Notes: generated from the sequence alone by a model not told the origin. 14,808 nucleotides of DNA from Chlorobiales bacterium (GCA_022360415.1 JAKSDB010000130.1:1-14808), one strand, 5' to 3'; shown: positions 1 to 9,600, numbered from the stretch's first letter. Numbers and translations are program-made.

Positions 1-781
1 TGAACTTCCTTATATTGCCGTCCCTCTCGAAAATCTCCTTTGCCAGATCGAGGTAATCCTTTGACCCCAGGCTCTGGGCATCATAAAGCAATGCGGGCTT
101 ACCATGGCTGGGGGCCTCGGACAAACGAACGTTTCTGCGAATACAGGTTTTGTAAACCTTGTCCTTGAAATACTTTTTCACCTCTTCGGCAACCTGGCCT
201 GCAAGGCGCAGACGCGCATCGAACATGGTAACCAATACACCTTCGATCGAAAGTTTCGGGTTAAGGTGCTTCCTTACGATATTGATCGTGTTGAGAAGCT
301 TGCCCAGTCCTTCAAGGGCGTAATATTCCGCCTGCACAGGAATAAGCACCGAGTCGGCCGCGGTGAGGGAATTGAGCGTAATCAAACCGAGCGACGGGGG
401 ACAGTCAATAATAATATAGTGATAGTCGTCCCTTACTTCCTTGAGTGCCTTCTGCATCACATACTCCCTCTCGCGCATGTTGACAAGCTCCACCTCCATG
501 CCGACGAGGTTCACGTTGGACGGGACAACATCGAGAAATTCAAGGCTCGATGAACGGATGGATTCCCTGATATCTCCACCCTGTACCATAACATGGTAAA
601 AGGTATTCTCGATCTCTTCTTCGCTTTCGAGACCAAACCCCGAGGTCGCGTTAGCTTGCGGGTCAATGTCGATGAGCAGTGTTTTAAACTCGGAAATAGC
701 GATAGAAGCCGCAATATTGACTGCCGTCGTTGTTTTGCCAACCCCGCCTTTCTGGTTTGCTATCGCGATAACTCTGCCCAT
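1..781 (-). CDS. parA: ParA/Soj-family chromosome-partitioning ATPase (3' end beyond window)
   Basis: This is a ParA-type Walker ATPase that would work with ParB on centromere-like sites in chromosome segregation. The visible 260 codons begin MGRVIAIANQKGGVGKTTT: the deviant Walker A motif KGGVGKTTT is at residues 11-19, with the ParA signature lysine K11 and the P-loop lysine K16. The Walker A' segment LLIDIDPQAN is at about 35-44 and Walker B IIIDCPPS at about 123-130. Later family blocks (AEYYALEGL, RLSEAPSHGKP) are present. ParA/Soj proteins are usually about 255-270 aa, so only a few residues are missing at the left edge. The ATG at 781 is preceded directly by AAGAAG, with no well-spaced Shine-Dalgarno. 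The protein starts at the usual distance before the P-loop, so orphan-plasmid types with an N-terminal DNA-binding domain are unlikely. A parB gene would be expected just outside the left edge, but it is not visible. Confidence 0.93.
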   Translation of the reverse strand, partial: MGRVIAIANQKGGVGKTTTAVNIAASIAISEFKTLLIDIDPQANATSGFGLESEEEIENTFYHVMVQGGDIRESIRSSSLEFLDVVPSNVNLVGMEVELVNMREREYVMQKALKEVRDDYHYIIIDCPPSLGLITLNSLTAADSVLIPVQAEYYALEGLGKLLNTINIVRKHLNPKLSIEGVLVTMFDARLRLAGQVAEEVKKYFKDKVYKTCIRRNVRLSEAPSHGKPALLYDAQSLGSKDYLDLAKEIFERDGNIRKF

Positions 782-829
782 CTTCTTTGTAAGGATCTGT
801 CCTGTTGTTCTTCCCTGACGACTTGCTAA

Positions 830-857
830 ATTATAATACTTGAACAATCTTTTACAA
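830..857 (-). promoter_or_regulatory. Candidate sigma70-like promoter for parA
   Basis: On the minus strand a perfect TATAAT (835-830) follows TTGTAA (857-852; four of six matches to TTGACA) with a 16-bp spacer, about 50 bp ahead of the parA ATG. The -10 lies in the palindrome ATTATAAT (830-837), so a second TATAAT reads toward mpg on the plus strand. I find no convincing -35 at the correct distance for that direction. The call rests on consensus matching only. Confidence 0.4.
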
Positions 858-878
858 ACATAACACCATTATTGCTGA

Positions 879-1505
879 ATGGGAAAGCTGGAAGAGGATT
901 TTTTCACACAGCCGACGCTTCTACTGGCAGAGCTTCTTCTCGGCAAGGTTTTCGTACACAACACAGCAGACGGGCGGTGTTATAAAGGCAGAATAGTCGA
1001 AACAGAGGCTTATCTTGCCGAAGGCGATGAGGCCTGCCACGCGTTCCGGGGCATAACAAACAGAAACAGGGTCATGTATGGGTCTCCCGGATCGCTTTAC
1101 GTATATTTCGCCTACGGTTGTCACTATCTCATGAATATCGTTACGGAACCGGAAGGCATTGCCGGCGCAGTGCTCATAAGGGCTCTGGAACCTGTAAGCG
1201 GCCTTGAAGAGATGAAAAAAAACCGGAAAACCGAGCGTGCTCTTGACCTGACAAACGGACCGGGAAAACTCACCAGGGCAATGGATATTTCGCTTGCTCA
1301 CAACGGCATGAGCCTTGCCGGAAACGCCGTTTACCTTGAAGAAGGAGAAATTTTCCCGCAGGAAACCATCTGTTCATCGAGGAGAATCGGCATTACAAAA
1401 AGCACTGATCTTCTCTGGAGACGCTACATTGCAGGCAATGTTTTTGTCTCCGGATCAAAGCCCGGGCCGCCGCCTGTGAAGAAAAAGACGCAGTTGCAAA
1501 GTTGA
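879..1505 (+). CDS. mpg: 3-methyladenine DNA glycosylase (AAG/MPG family)
   Basis: This monofunctional base-excision-repair glycosylase of the AAG fold flips out and removes alkylated or deaminated purines such as 3-methyladenine and hypoxanthine. At 208 aa it matches the bacterial family length. The block VETEAYL (40-46) carries the general base E43, equivalent to human AAG Glu125. LYVYFAYG (73-80) carries Y76 and Y79, matching human Tyr159 and the intercalating Tyr162. N86 and R101 of the MN and LIRALEP motifs are also kept, as is TNGPGKL (125-131). These alignments are from memory of the human enzyme. The ATG at 879 is the only sensible start; no Shine-Dalgarno precedes it. The gene is divergent from parA, with 97 bp between the start codons, and is followed after 43 bp by mgtE. 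The lysine-rich C-terminal tail is short and unremarkable. Confidence 0.95.
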   Translation: MGKLEEDFFTQPTLLLAELLLGKVFVHNTADGRCYKGRIVETEAYLAEGDEACHAFRGITNRNRVMYGSPGSLYVYFAYGCHYLMNIVTEPEGIAGAVLIRALEPVSGLEEMKKNRKTERALDLTNGPGKLTRAMDISLAHNGMSLAGNAVYLEEGEIFPQETICSSRRIGITKSTDLLWRRYIAGNVFVSGSKPGPPPVKKKTQLQS

Positions 1506-1548
1506 AAAAAAAATTCTTTTTTAGGCAAGCTCTTAAACTATCTGAAAC

Positions 1549-2931
1549 ATGATCGGGACTCCAATCCTACCCGAAATAAGAGACTTGATAGAGCGCAGAA
1601 ATTTCAGCGCTCTTCAACGCTTGTTTACCGATTGGCTTCCGGTAGATCTTGCCGAGCTTGTTTCAGACCTCCCTGAAAACGAACAGGCTATTCTTTTCAG
1701 GCTCCTTCCCAGAGAAGTCGCTACTGAAACGTTCGAATACCTCGATATCGACTCCCAGCAGAACCTTCTTGCGGCGCTTACAAAGAAGGATGTCACCCAC
1801 ATTCTCAACAGCATGTCCCCCGACGACCGGACCGAAATGCTCGAGGAGCTCCCGAGCAATGTCGTTCAGGAACTGCTGAAACTTCTCTCGTTTGAGGAGT
1901 TTAAAATCGCCAAGACACTTCTTGCCTATTCCGAGGACAGTGTGGGACGGCTCATGTCACCGGACTACATCAGCGTAAAGAAAAACTGGACAATCGCTGA
2001 GGTTCTCGACTATATAAGGAAGTTCGGTCACGGCAGCGAAACCCTTAACGTCATCTATGCGGTCGATGATTATGGAAAGCTGATCGGGGATCTGACCGCA
2101 AGGGCGTTGCTGCTATCCCCTCCCGAAAAAAAGGTGAAGGATCTCATTTCTGAAGAAAAGATTATTACCCTGACCGCGACCCAGGACCAGCAGGACGCAC
2201 TGGAGACATTCAAACGTTACGATCGTGTCGCGCTTCCTGTCGTCGACTCCAACGGTTATCTGATCGGTATCGTTACGGTTGACGATATGCTCGATGTTGC
2301 CGAAGAAGAAGAGACCGAGGATATCCAGAAGTTTGGCGGTATCGAAGCGCTCGACGAACCTTATATGGACCTTTCGATCTTTGAGGTCATAAAAAAAAGG
2401 GGGGTCTGGCTCGTGGTGCTTTTCCTCGGGGAAATGCTGACCGCTTCGGCAATGGCGTTTTTCGAGGATGAGCTGGCGAAAGCTATCGTGCTCGCGACAT
2501 TTATTCCGCTGATCATATCGAGCGGCGGAAATTCAGGTTCGCAGGCTGCAACGCTTATCATCAGGGCTCTTGCCCTTGGGGAAATCACCATCAAGGACTG
2601 GTGGAGAGTCATGAGAAGGGAAATACTGTCCGGGCTTGCTCTCGGCAGTTTACTCGGGCTCATAGGAATATTCAGGGTTGTATTCTGGTCGTTTGTTCTC
2701 GGTACATACAATATAGAATGGCTCACTGTCGGTTATACCGTCGGCGTATCGCTCATCGGTGTTGTCCTGCTCGGCACCCTTGCAGGCTCGATGCTCCCGC
2801 TTCTCCTGCAACGCTGGGGGCTCGATCCGGCCACATCTTCAGCTCCTTTTGTCGCGACAATCGTCGATGTCGCGGGCATCATCATTTACTTCAGTGTCGC
2901 GACGGTGTTCCTGAGCGGCATATTGCTTTGA
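1549..2931 (+). CDS. mgtE: MgtE-family Mg2+ channel/transporter
   Basis: This is a homodimeric inner-membrane Mg2+-gated channel that imports Mg2+ (and sometimes Co2+) and closes when cytoplasmic Mg2+ is high. At 460 aa it is the same size as the Thermus protein. Domains in order are an acidic helical MgtE_N superhelix (about 1-125), a tandem CBS pair (about 130-252) ending in the acidic linker EEEETED (252-258), and about five transmembrane helices (about 284-460). The family signature IISSGGNSGSQAATLI is at 322-337, and DPATSSAPFVATIVDVAG (426-443) contains the conserved pore aspartate, D440. All regulatory and pore elements appear present, so it should be a functional, Mg2+-sensing transporter. 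No Shine-Dalgarno is seen before the ATG. The 43-bp gap from mpg is too short for an M-box Mg2+ riboswitch, so control is likely at the protein level or through an upstream promoter. Confidence 0.96.
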   Translation: MIGTPILPEIRDLIERRNFSALQRLFTDWLPVDLAELVSDLPENEQAILFRLLPREVATETFEYLDIDSQQNLLAALTKKDVTHILNSMSPDDRTEMLEELPSNVVQELLKLLSFEEFKIAKTLLAYSEDSVGRLMSPDYISVKKNWTIAEVLDYIRKFGHGSETLNVIYAVDDYGKLIGDLTARALLLSPPEKKVKDLISEEKIITLTATQDQQDALETFKRYDRVALPVVDSNGYLIGIVTVDDMLDVAEEEETEDIQKFGGIEALDEPYMDLSIFEVIKKRGVWLVVLFLGEMLTASAMAFFEDELAKAIVLATFIPLIISSGGNSGSQAATLIIRALALGEITIKDWWRVMRREILSGLALGSLLGLIGIFRVVFWSFVLGTYNIEWLTVGYTVGVSLIGVVLLGTLAGSMLPLLLQRWGLDPATSSAPFVATIVDVAGIIIYFSVATVFLSGILL

Positions 2932-2935
2932 GGAA

Positions 2936-2959
2936 TGTTGAACTGTTGAGTTGTTGAAT
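2936..2959 (+). repeat. Three tandem 8-bp TGTTGAAY-like units after mgtE
   Basis: Units TGTTGAAC, TGTTGAGT and TGTTGAAT follow in exact 8-bp register, then a decayed TGGTTGGA. They start 5 bp after the mgtE stop, in the 125-bp gap before the next gene. No hairpin terminator is evident in the gap. The function is unknown; slipped-strand microrepeat is the simplest explanation. Confidence 0.6.
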
Positions 2960-3056
2960 TGGTTGGAATGAATTATGTAGCTTCCAGCCTCAACCTTGAG
3001 ACTGACAGCTCACTCAATCAATCGACATTCATTTCTAAGAATAAACTGCAAACATC

Positions 3057-4733
3057 GTGATCGAGGAAAAAGAATCACTTGATTTTGATATTGTTTTTAT
3101 CGGTGCGGGACCGGCAAACCTGACCGCGGCCCTGCACCTGCAACGTCTGATTTCCCGTCATAATGCAAAGGATAAAAACCCTGTAGAGCCCGAAATCGCC
3201 ATTCTTGAAAAAGGCCGCTACACGGGAGCACATCTTCTGTCCGGCGCAATTCTCGATCCTTCCGTCTTCGAACTGTTCCTGCCCGACTTCCGGGAAAGAG
3301 GATGTCCTCTCGAGGCTGAAGTAGCGAACGAATCGGTTTGGTTTCTTTCCGAAAAAAGGAAGTTTCCGGTACCGTATCTTCCCGAACCTTTCCTCAACAG
3401 GGGTTGTTATCTTGTTTCTCTGAGCAGGTTCGGCTCCTGGCTGGGTGAGATTGCCGAGGCGGAAGGCCTGACTATTCTGGATAATACCGCCGCAGTTGAA
3501 CCGGTTATTGAAAACGGGCGGGTACAGGGTATCGTTACCGATGAAAAGGGCATCGACAAGCTTGGCAAAGCAAGGCCCGGTGCCGAACCGGGAATGCGGC
3601 TCAACACAAAAGCGGTCGTTGTTGGAGAAGGTGCTCACGGCTCCTTTTTCCGCCGGCTCGATCGTGAATTCGATCTTTCAGGTAAAAGCCGGACACAGAT
3701 CTATGAAACAGGGGTCAAGGAGGTGTGGGAAGTTCCTGAAGGAAGGATCGAAGCAGGCGATATCCGGCACGCGTTCGGCTACCCCCTTCCATCCTCGATA
3801 TACGGGGGAGGATGGCTTTACGCGATGACAGACACGGAGATATCCCTCGGTTTCGTTACTTCGGCCGAACCGGATCGGCCGGTGATCGATCCACACTATA
3901 ACCTGCAACTTTTCAAGCAGCATCCTTTCATACACTCGATCATCCGGGAGGGACGTTTGCTGGAGTACGGCGCCAAAACCATCACGTCCGGGGGCTACCA
4001 TGCCATGCCGAGTCCTGCAGGACCGGGGTTTCTGCTTACCGGAGAAACCGCCGGCCTTGTCAACATGCAGCGTCTGAAAGGCCTTCATCTGGCGATGCAT
4101 TCGGGTATCCTTGCCGCCGAAACGCTTTTCACCTGTCTGCTTTCAGATGATTTTTCCGAGCATGCTCTTCTTTCCTATCGGAAAAACCTTGAATCATCTG
4201 CCGTTCACGAAGAGATGTACCGGTCGAGAAACTACCGGCAGGCATTTGAACAGGGACTCTACAAAGGACTTGTGCAGGCAGGACTTTCCCTGAAAATACC
4301 CGGCATCGCTCCGGCGGAAAAGGCGGCTGCCCCGTCAAAAGAAAACAGGCTGCTGCCCGGGAAAAAAGAATACCGGAACTGGGTAAAGCAAAAAGCGGCA
4401 TTTCGGCCCGATGATGCGCTTACCTTTTCAAAAAGTGCCGATCTTTATGTATCCGGTACTGTACATGAAGAGAACCAGCCCTGTCATTTGCTGATAAAAC
4501 CGGAGGATGTCGTTGATACCTGCCTGAAAAAATGCTCTGAAGAGTTCGGCAACCCGTGCCAGCACTTCTGTCCGGCAGGAGTGTACGAGATCGATCATAG
4601 CGCCGATCCGATACTGAAACTTTCACCGTCGAATTGCCTTCATTGCAAAACCTGCGAAATCGCCGATCCTTATGGTATCATTACCTGGGTACCGCCGGAA
4701 GGTGGTGGTGGACCAGGTTATAAATCAAGTTAA
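3057..4733 (+). CDS. Electron-transfer-flavoprotein:quinone oxidoreductase (ETF-QO)
   Basis: This is a membrane-associated FAD and [4Fe-4S] enzyme passing electrons from reduced ETF to the quinone pool, presumably menaquinone here. The N-terminal Rossmann motif IGAGPANLTAALHL is at 15-28. ETF-QO blocks follow: YETGVKEVWEV (216-226), YGGGWLYAM (249-257) and RLKGLHLAMHSGILAAE (339-355). The C-terminal ferredoxin-like domain has FCPAGVYE (504-511) and NCLHCKTCEI (526-535). C505, C527, C530 and C533 match the four cluster ligands known in the mammalian enzyme. EGGGGPGY near the end is the usual C-terminal signature. The length of 558 aa is normal for bacterial members. The start is GTG at 3057, because an in-frame TAA lies at 3042-3044 and no ATG falls between. 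etfAB are not in the window, so the electron donor is inferred from the family. mnmA begins 4 bp downstream, suggesting cotranscription without a shared pathway. Confidence 0.93.
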   Translation: MIEEKESLDFDIVFIGAGPANLTAALHLQRLISRHNAKDKNPVEPEIAILEKGRYTGAHLLSGAILDPSVFELFLPDFRERGCPLEAEVANESVWFLSEKRKFPVPYLPEPFLNRGCYLVSLSRFGSWLGEIAEAEGLTILDNTAAVEPVIENGRVQGIVTDEKGIDKLGKARPGAEPGMRLNTKAVVVGEGAHGSFFRRLDREFDLSGKSRTQIYETGVKEVWEVPEGRIEAGDIRHAFGYPLPSSIYGGGWLYAMTDTEISLGFVTSAEPDRPVIDPHYNLQLFKQHPFIHSIIREGRLLEYGAKTITSGGYHAMPSPAGPGFLLTGETAGLVNMQRLKGLHLAMHSGILAAETLFTCLLSDDFSEHALLSYRKNLESSAVHEEMYRSRNYRQAFEQGLYKGLVQAGLSLKIPGIAPAEKAAAPSKENRLLPGKKEYRNWVKQKAAFRPDDALTFSKSADLYVSGTVHEENQPCHLLIKPEDVVDTCLKKCSEEFGNPCQHFCPAGVYEIDHSADPILKLSPSNCLHCKTCEIADPYGIITWVPPEGGGGPGYKSS

Positions 4734-4737
4734 GAGG

Positions 4738-5820
4738 ATGAAGGAAAAGGAACATGTCATTGTCGGTATTTCCGGAGGGGTTGATTCCGCTGTTGCTGCC
4801 TGTATTCTTATTGAGCACGGTTATCGTGTAACCGGTCTGAATATTAAAGTACTCGACCATTCGGATGATAGCATGAGCCTTGAAAAATCGCCGCTGATCA
4901 TCAGTGACCTGGAAGAATATCGTTTCCCTGTTTTTTCGCTCAACCTGAGCGGGAGCTTTCGCAGGGATGTCGTTGCCTATTTCCAGCAGGATTATCTGGC
5001 AGGCAGGACACCCAACCCCTGCATGGTTTGCAACAAGCTGATCAAGTGGAAAGGGCTTTTCAAGGGCGCCGAACTTCTCCACGCGAGCCATGTTGCTACC
5101 GGACATTACGCCCGGATCGACTGCTGCAACGGTAGATACCGTCTTTTCAAGGGGGCTGACAGTCAGAAAGACCAGAGTTACTTCCTGTGGATGCTCAACA
5201 GCGAAGAGCTGTCAAAAACGATCCTTCCGCTTGGAGATCTGACAAAACCGGAGGTAAGGGAGCTCGCTCGCAGGTTCGGCGTCAGGGCGGCCGAGAAGAA
5301 GGAGAGTCAGGAGATATGCTTTGTCCCGGATAACGACTACAGGAAGTTTCTGCAGTCATCGCTTCCCGGCCTTTCCGAAAAACTGAAAGGAGGGGAAATC
5401 ATGGATTCACAAGGCAAGGTTATCGGGCGGCATGCCGGTTATCCGTTTTACACGATCGGACAGAGAAAAGGATTGGGGATATCGTCTCCTGCCCCCCTTT
5501 ATGTGACCCGGCTCGAAGCTGAAAAAAACCGGGTACATGTCGGGAACAAAACATTGCTGGAGTGCCGCAGGTTGACCGCCGGACACCTGAACTGGACCGG
5601 AATCGGCTTTCCCGAAAAGCCGGTGAGAGCCTCGGCACGAATACGTTACCGTGACACCGAGGAAGCCTGCACCATTATTCCTGCCGGAGAAAACAGGGCC
5701 ATGGTCGAGTTCGACAAACCGAAACAGTCGGTAACCCCCGGCCAGGCTGTCGTGTTCTACAGGAAAGACGAAGTCATCGGCGGCGGAATTATAAACGAGG
5801 CACTGCATGATCCCGCCTGA
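4738..5820 (+). CDS. mnmA: tRNA-specific 2-thiouridylase MnmA
   Basis: MnmA installs the 2-thio group of 2-thiouridine at wobble position 34 of tRNA for Lys, Glu and Gln, using ATP and persulfide sulfur delivered by a relay. At 360 aa it is full length. The PP-loop ATP site SGGVDS is at 12-17. Catalytic cysteines are C98 in MVCNK and C194 in EICFV, matching the E. coli pair C102 and C199. TGHYAR, KDQSYFL and YTIGQRKGLGI blocks are also present, and TPGQAVVFY and GGGII close the C-terminal barrel. The reading frame is open back to an ATG at 4672, but that would overlap ETF-QO by 62 bp and add 22 residues. I prefer ATG 4738 because it places six residues before VIVG as in other MnmA proteins and follows the ETF-QO stop by 4 bp. 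AGAGG directly abuts this ATG, an unusually short spacing. Residues 39-65 look more divergent than the rest. Confidence 0.95.
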   Translation: MKEKEHVIVGISGGVDSAVAACILIEHGYRVTGLNIKVLDHSDDSMSLEKSPLIISDLEEYRFPVFSLNLSGSFRRDVVAYFQQDYLAGRTPNPCMVCNKLIKWKGLFKGAELLHASHVATGHYARIDCCNGRYRLFKGADSQKDQSYFLWMLNSEELSKTILPLGDLTKPEVRELARRFGVRAAEKKESQEICFVPDNDYRKFLQSSLPGLSEKLKGGEIMDSQGKVIGRHAGYPFYTIGQRKGLGISSPAPLYVTRLEAEKNRVHVGNKTLLECRRLTAGHLNWTGIGFPEKPVRASARIRYRDTEEACTIIPAGENRAMVEFDKPKQSVTPGQAVVFYRKDEVIGGGIINEALHDPA

Positions 5821-5872
5821 TCCACCGGCTGGGTTATTCTGACGTTTCTTTTCACGGTATCTGCTCAACTCT

Positions 5873-5902
5873 TTTTGACTTTTAACCTTTGAATTTTGAC
5901 TT
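5873..5902 (+). repeat. Pair of TTTTGACTT 9-mers 21 bp apart
   Basis: TTTTGACTT occurs at 5873-5881 and again at 5894-5902, in a T-rich stretch just before the carboxylesterase ATG at 5913. The two copies are exact and phased at 21 bp, close to two helical turns. It could be an operator, a degenerate TTGA-rich microrepeat like the one after mgtE, or chance in low-complexity sequence. Confidence 0.3.
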
Positions 5903-5912
5903 GATTTTCACA

Positions 5913-6584
5913 ATGCTTCAGCGAAAACAGTCCACTCTGGCCTATCTCGACATGCCTTCCCGTTCGGAACAGAATGGTGATATTCTTGTCATGCTCCACG
6001 GTTACGGCAGCAATGAAAAAGACCTGATGCAGCTTGCGCCGCTGCTCGATCAGAACCTTCGGTTCATCACCCCGAGAGCGCCGCTTATGCTGGCGCCTGA
6101 AATGTACGGCTGGTTTCCCGTCGAGTTTACACAGCAAGGCATTACCGTCGACCGTGAAGCCGCCCGCAGGGCAATGGAAACATTGCTGGGGTTCCTGCAT
6201 GAAATCATCGCCGTCTGCAACGCCCGTGAAGGCAAAATCTGGCTGATGGGATTCAGTCAGGGCACGGTTATGAGCTATCTTGCAGCTCTTGCCAAGCCGT
6301 CCCTGTTTCACGGTCTCATAGCGTTGAGCGGTCAACTCCCGGAAATATCCTCGCTTGTCAACGCAGATCCCGATCATTTCCGGACAATCCCTTTTCTTGT
6401 CATACACGGCATCCATGACGATGTCCTGCCGGTGGCCAACGGAAGACACTCGGAAAACTGGCTCGCGGAACATGTCAACCGGTTGACTTACAGGGAGTAT
6501 GCCATGGGGCACGAAATCAATAACGAAGCTCTCGAGCTCATCAGGGATTGGCTTGGCAACATGAAAAAGGAAAAAACGAATTGA
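5913..6584 (+). CDS. Carboxylesterase/lysophospholipase-like alpha/beta hydrolase
   Basis: This is a small cytoplasmic serine hydrolase of the phospholipase/carboxylesterase family (Abhydrolase_2, PF02230), which cleaves short acyl esters and sometimes lysophospholipids or thioesters. At 223 aa it has the family length. The catalytic triad is readable: S115 in the nucleophile elbow GFSQG (113-117), D169 in HGIHDDVLPV (165-174) and H200 in AMGHEIN. The oxyanion segment LHGYGSNEKDL (28-38) and the family block FITPRAP (51-57) are present. No signal peptide is seen. A TTG at 5889 would add eight residues, but ATG 5913 fits the family N-terminus better. Neither candidate has a Shine-Dalgarno. The 92-bp gap from mnmA holds the TTTTGACTT pair, and metH follows 45 bp downstream. 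The substrate cannot be told from sequence. Confidence 0.9.
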   Translation: MLQRKQSTLAYLDMPSRSEQNGDILVMLHGYGSNEKDLMQLAPLLDQNLRFITPRAPLMLAPEMYGWFPVEFTQQGITVDREAARRAMETLLGFLHEIIAVCNAREGKIWLMGFSQGTVMSYLAALAKPSLFHGLIALSGQLPEISSLVNADPDHFRTIPFLVIHGIHDDVLPVANGRHSENWLAEHVNRLTYREYAMGHEINNEALELIRDWLGNMKKEKTN

Positions 6585-6629
6585 GGGAGAATGCGTATAT
6601 TCCCCATTTTAATGTTGTGACCATATCCG

Positions 6630-9600
6630 ATGAAGGAAACGCTGGCAAGCATACTGGAAAAGAAAATACTTGTCCTGGACGGGGCCATGGGCACCATGAT
6701 CCAGAGACACAAACTCGAGGAAAAAGATTTTCGCACTGCACGGTTTGCGTCTCACCCGCATCCTCTCAAAGGAAATAACGACATTCTTGTGCTCACGCAA
6801 CCGGATATCATTCACGCTATCCATTGCGAGTTCCTGGAGGCAGGATCCGATATTATCGAAACCAACACGTTCAACGCAAACCGGATTTCTCAGGCGGATT
6901 ACGGTACTGAAAACCTGGTTAAGGAACTGAACCTTGCCGCCGCACGCCTGGCGCGCAAGGCAGCCGATGCCTTTACTGAAAAAGATCCTTCAAAACCCCG
7001 TTTCGTGGCCGGTTCCATAGGCCCCACGAACAAGACTCTGTCCCTTTCACCCGATGTCAACAACCCGGGTTACCGGGCAGTTTCTTTTGAAGAAATGGTT
7101 GACAACTACCGGGAGCAGATCGAGGGCCTCATCGAAGGAGGGATTGATCTTCTGCTCGTCGAAACGGTGTTCGACACCCTGAACTGCAAAGCGGCTATTT
7201 ATGCTGTCGGGGAACTCTCCCGTGAAAAAGGGGCACGGCTTCCTGTCATGATTTCAGGGACAATTGTCGATGCAAGCGGACGGACCCTTTCAGGTCAGAC
7301 GACGGAGGCATTCTGGATTTCTGTAGCGCACACACCGGGGCTGTTGAGCGTCGGGCTGAACTGCGCCCTGGGAGCGGAGCAGATGAGGCCGTTTCTGGAA
7401 ACGCTTTCCACTATTGCCGGCAGTTTCGTGAGCGTTTACCCTAACGCCGGTCTCCCCAATGAATTCGGTGAATACGACGACAGTCCGGAATACATGGCAT
7501 TGCAGATCGCCGATTTTGCCAATTCGGGATTCGTGAACATCGTCGGCGGCTGTTGCGGAACAACCCCCGACCATATCAGGGCCATTGCTGAAAAAGTTGC
7601 TGCAATCAATCCCCGCAAGAAACCCGTACCCGCTACTGAGCTCCGTCTGTCGGGGCTCGAACCGCTTTTTGTCAACCGGACGACGGGATTCATCAACGTG
7701 GGCGAACGAACGAACGTCACAGGATCGAGAAAATTCGCCCGTCTCATCCGGGAAGAAAAGTATGACGAAGCCCTCTCCATTGCACGTCAGCAGGTTGAAA
7801 ACGGGGCACAGGTCATCGATATCAATGTGGATGAAGGCATGCTTGATTCGGAAAAAGTAATGCGGGATTTCATCAATTTGATCGCGTCCGAACCTGAAAT
7901 AGCGAGAGTTCCCTTGATGATCGACTCGTCGAAATGGTCGGTGATCGAAAGCGGTCTTTGTTGCACCCAGGGAAAATGCGTCGTCAACTCCATCAGCCTC
8001 AAGGAAGGCGAAGAGCTTTTCAGGGAACGTGCACGCAAGGTCATGCAGTACGGCGCCTCAGCCGTTGTGATGGCGTTCGACGAAAAGGGCCAGGCTGATA
8101 CTCTTGACCGCCGTATCGAGATCTGTCAACGGGCTTACAGGATTCTCACGGAGGACATCGGTTTTCCGCCTGAAGATATCATTTTCGACCCGAATGTGCT
8201 GACAGTCGCGACCGGTATCGAGGAGCACAACAATCACGCCGTCGACTTTATCGAATCCGTTCGATGGATCAAGCATAACCTCCCGCACGCCAGGGTGTCG
8301 GGCGGTATCAGTAATGTCTCGTTTTCTTTCCGAGGAAACAATCCCGTGCGGGAAGCGATGCACGCAGCATTCCTGTTCCATGCCATCCATGCCGGTCTTG
8401 ACATGGGTATTGTCAATGCCGGACAGCTTGCCGTCTATGATGAAATCGACAGTCCTTTGCTTGAGCGGGTAGAGGATGTGCTCCTCAACCGGCGTCCGGA
8501 CGCGACCGAAAGGCTTGTGGAATTCGCGGAAACCATCAAAGGCGACGGAGCAAAAACCCAAACAGCGAAAGCCGAATGGCGTAGCGGAACGGTTGAAGAA
8601 CGGTTGCAGCATGCTCTCATAAAAGGTATTGTAGACCATATCGACGAAGACGCGGAAGAAGCCCGGCAGAAATACCCGAGTCCGCTGGATATCATCGAGG
8701 GACCGCTGATGAACGGCATGAATATTATTGGCGACCTGTTCGCAGAGGGGAAGATGTTCCTTCCGCAGGTTGTCAAGAGCGCGCGTGTTATGAAAAAAGC
8801 CGTTGCTTACCTCATTCCGTTTATCGAGGAAGAAAAAACAAAAAACAGGGACACCAAACCTGCGGCGAAGGTGCTGCTTGCAACGGTGAAAGGCGATGTT
8901 CACGATATCGGCAAGAACATAGTGGCGGTCGTGCTGGCCTGCAACAATATCGACGTTGTCGATATCGGGGTCATGATGCCTTGCGAAAAAATCCTTGAAG
9001 CCGCCCAAAATGAGAAAGCCGACGTAATCGGACTCAGTGGCCTGATCACACCGTCACTTGACGAAATGGTCCACGTCGCCAGGGAAATGGAACGAAAAGG
9101 AATGAACGTCCCGCTTCTGATAGGAGGAGCAACCACTTCGAGAATCCATACAGCAGTAAAAATCGCCCCGAACTATTCGGGACCGGTCGTTCAGGTGCTC
9201 GATGCTTCCCGAAGCGTTCCGGCTGTGGCCAGTCTTGTAACACCTTCATTCCGCAACGAATTCGTTGCAAAACTGCTGAAAGAACAGGAAACGTTGCGGG
9301 AAAATCATGCCGCAAGAAACGCTTCAAGAAATTTTCTGGACCTTGAAGCGTCACGAAAAAACAGGATGGCACTAACCTGGAATAAAGAAACGGTAACGGT
9401 ACCTTGCCAACCGGGTATCTCGGTATTTGATAAAGTTTCACTTGAAGAGCTCCGGGAATACATCGACTGGACACCGTTCTTCGCCGTCTGGGAACTGCAC
9501 GGCAAATATCCCGAAATTTTCGATAACGCAGAATACGGCAGTGAAGCAAACAAGCTGTTCAAGGATGCCAATACTTTGCTCGATACTATCTGTAACGAAA

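Noticed and set aside
1506..1548. Terminator between mpg and mgtE
   Set aside because: Only an A/T-run pair (about 6 bp, no GC stem) is present, which is too weak to call an intrinsic terminator.
6585..6629. Cobalamin or SAM riboswitch ahead of metH
   Set aside because: The gap is only 45 bp and shows no B12-box-like sequence or multi-stem structure.
8058..9008. 316-codon open frame on the minus strand
   Set aside because: It lies wholly inside metH in antisense. MetH is full length with all domains, and the antisense product has no recognisable motif.
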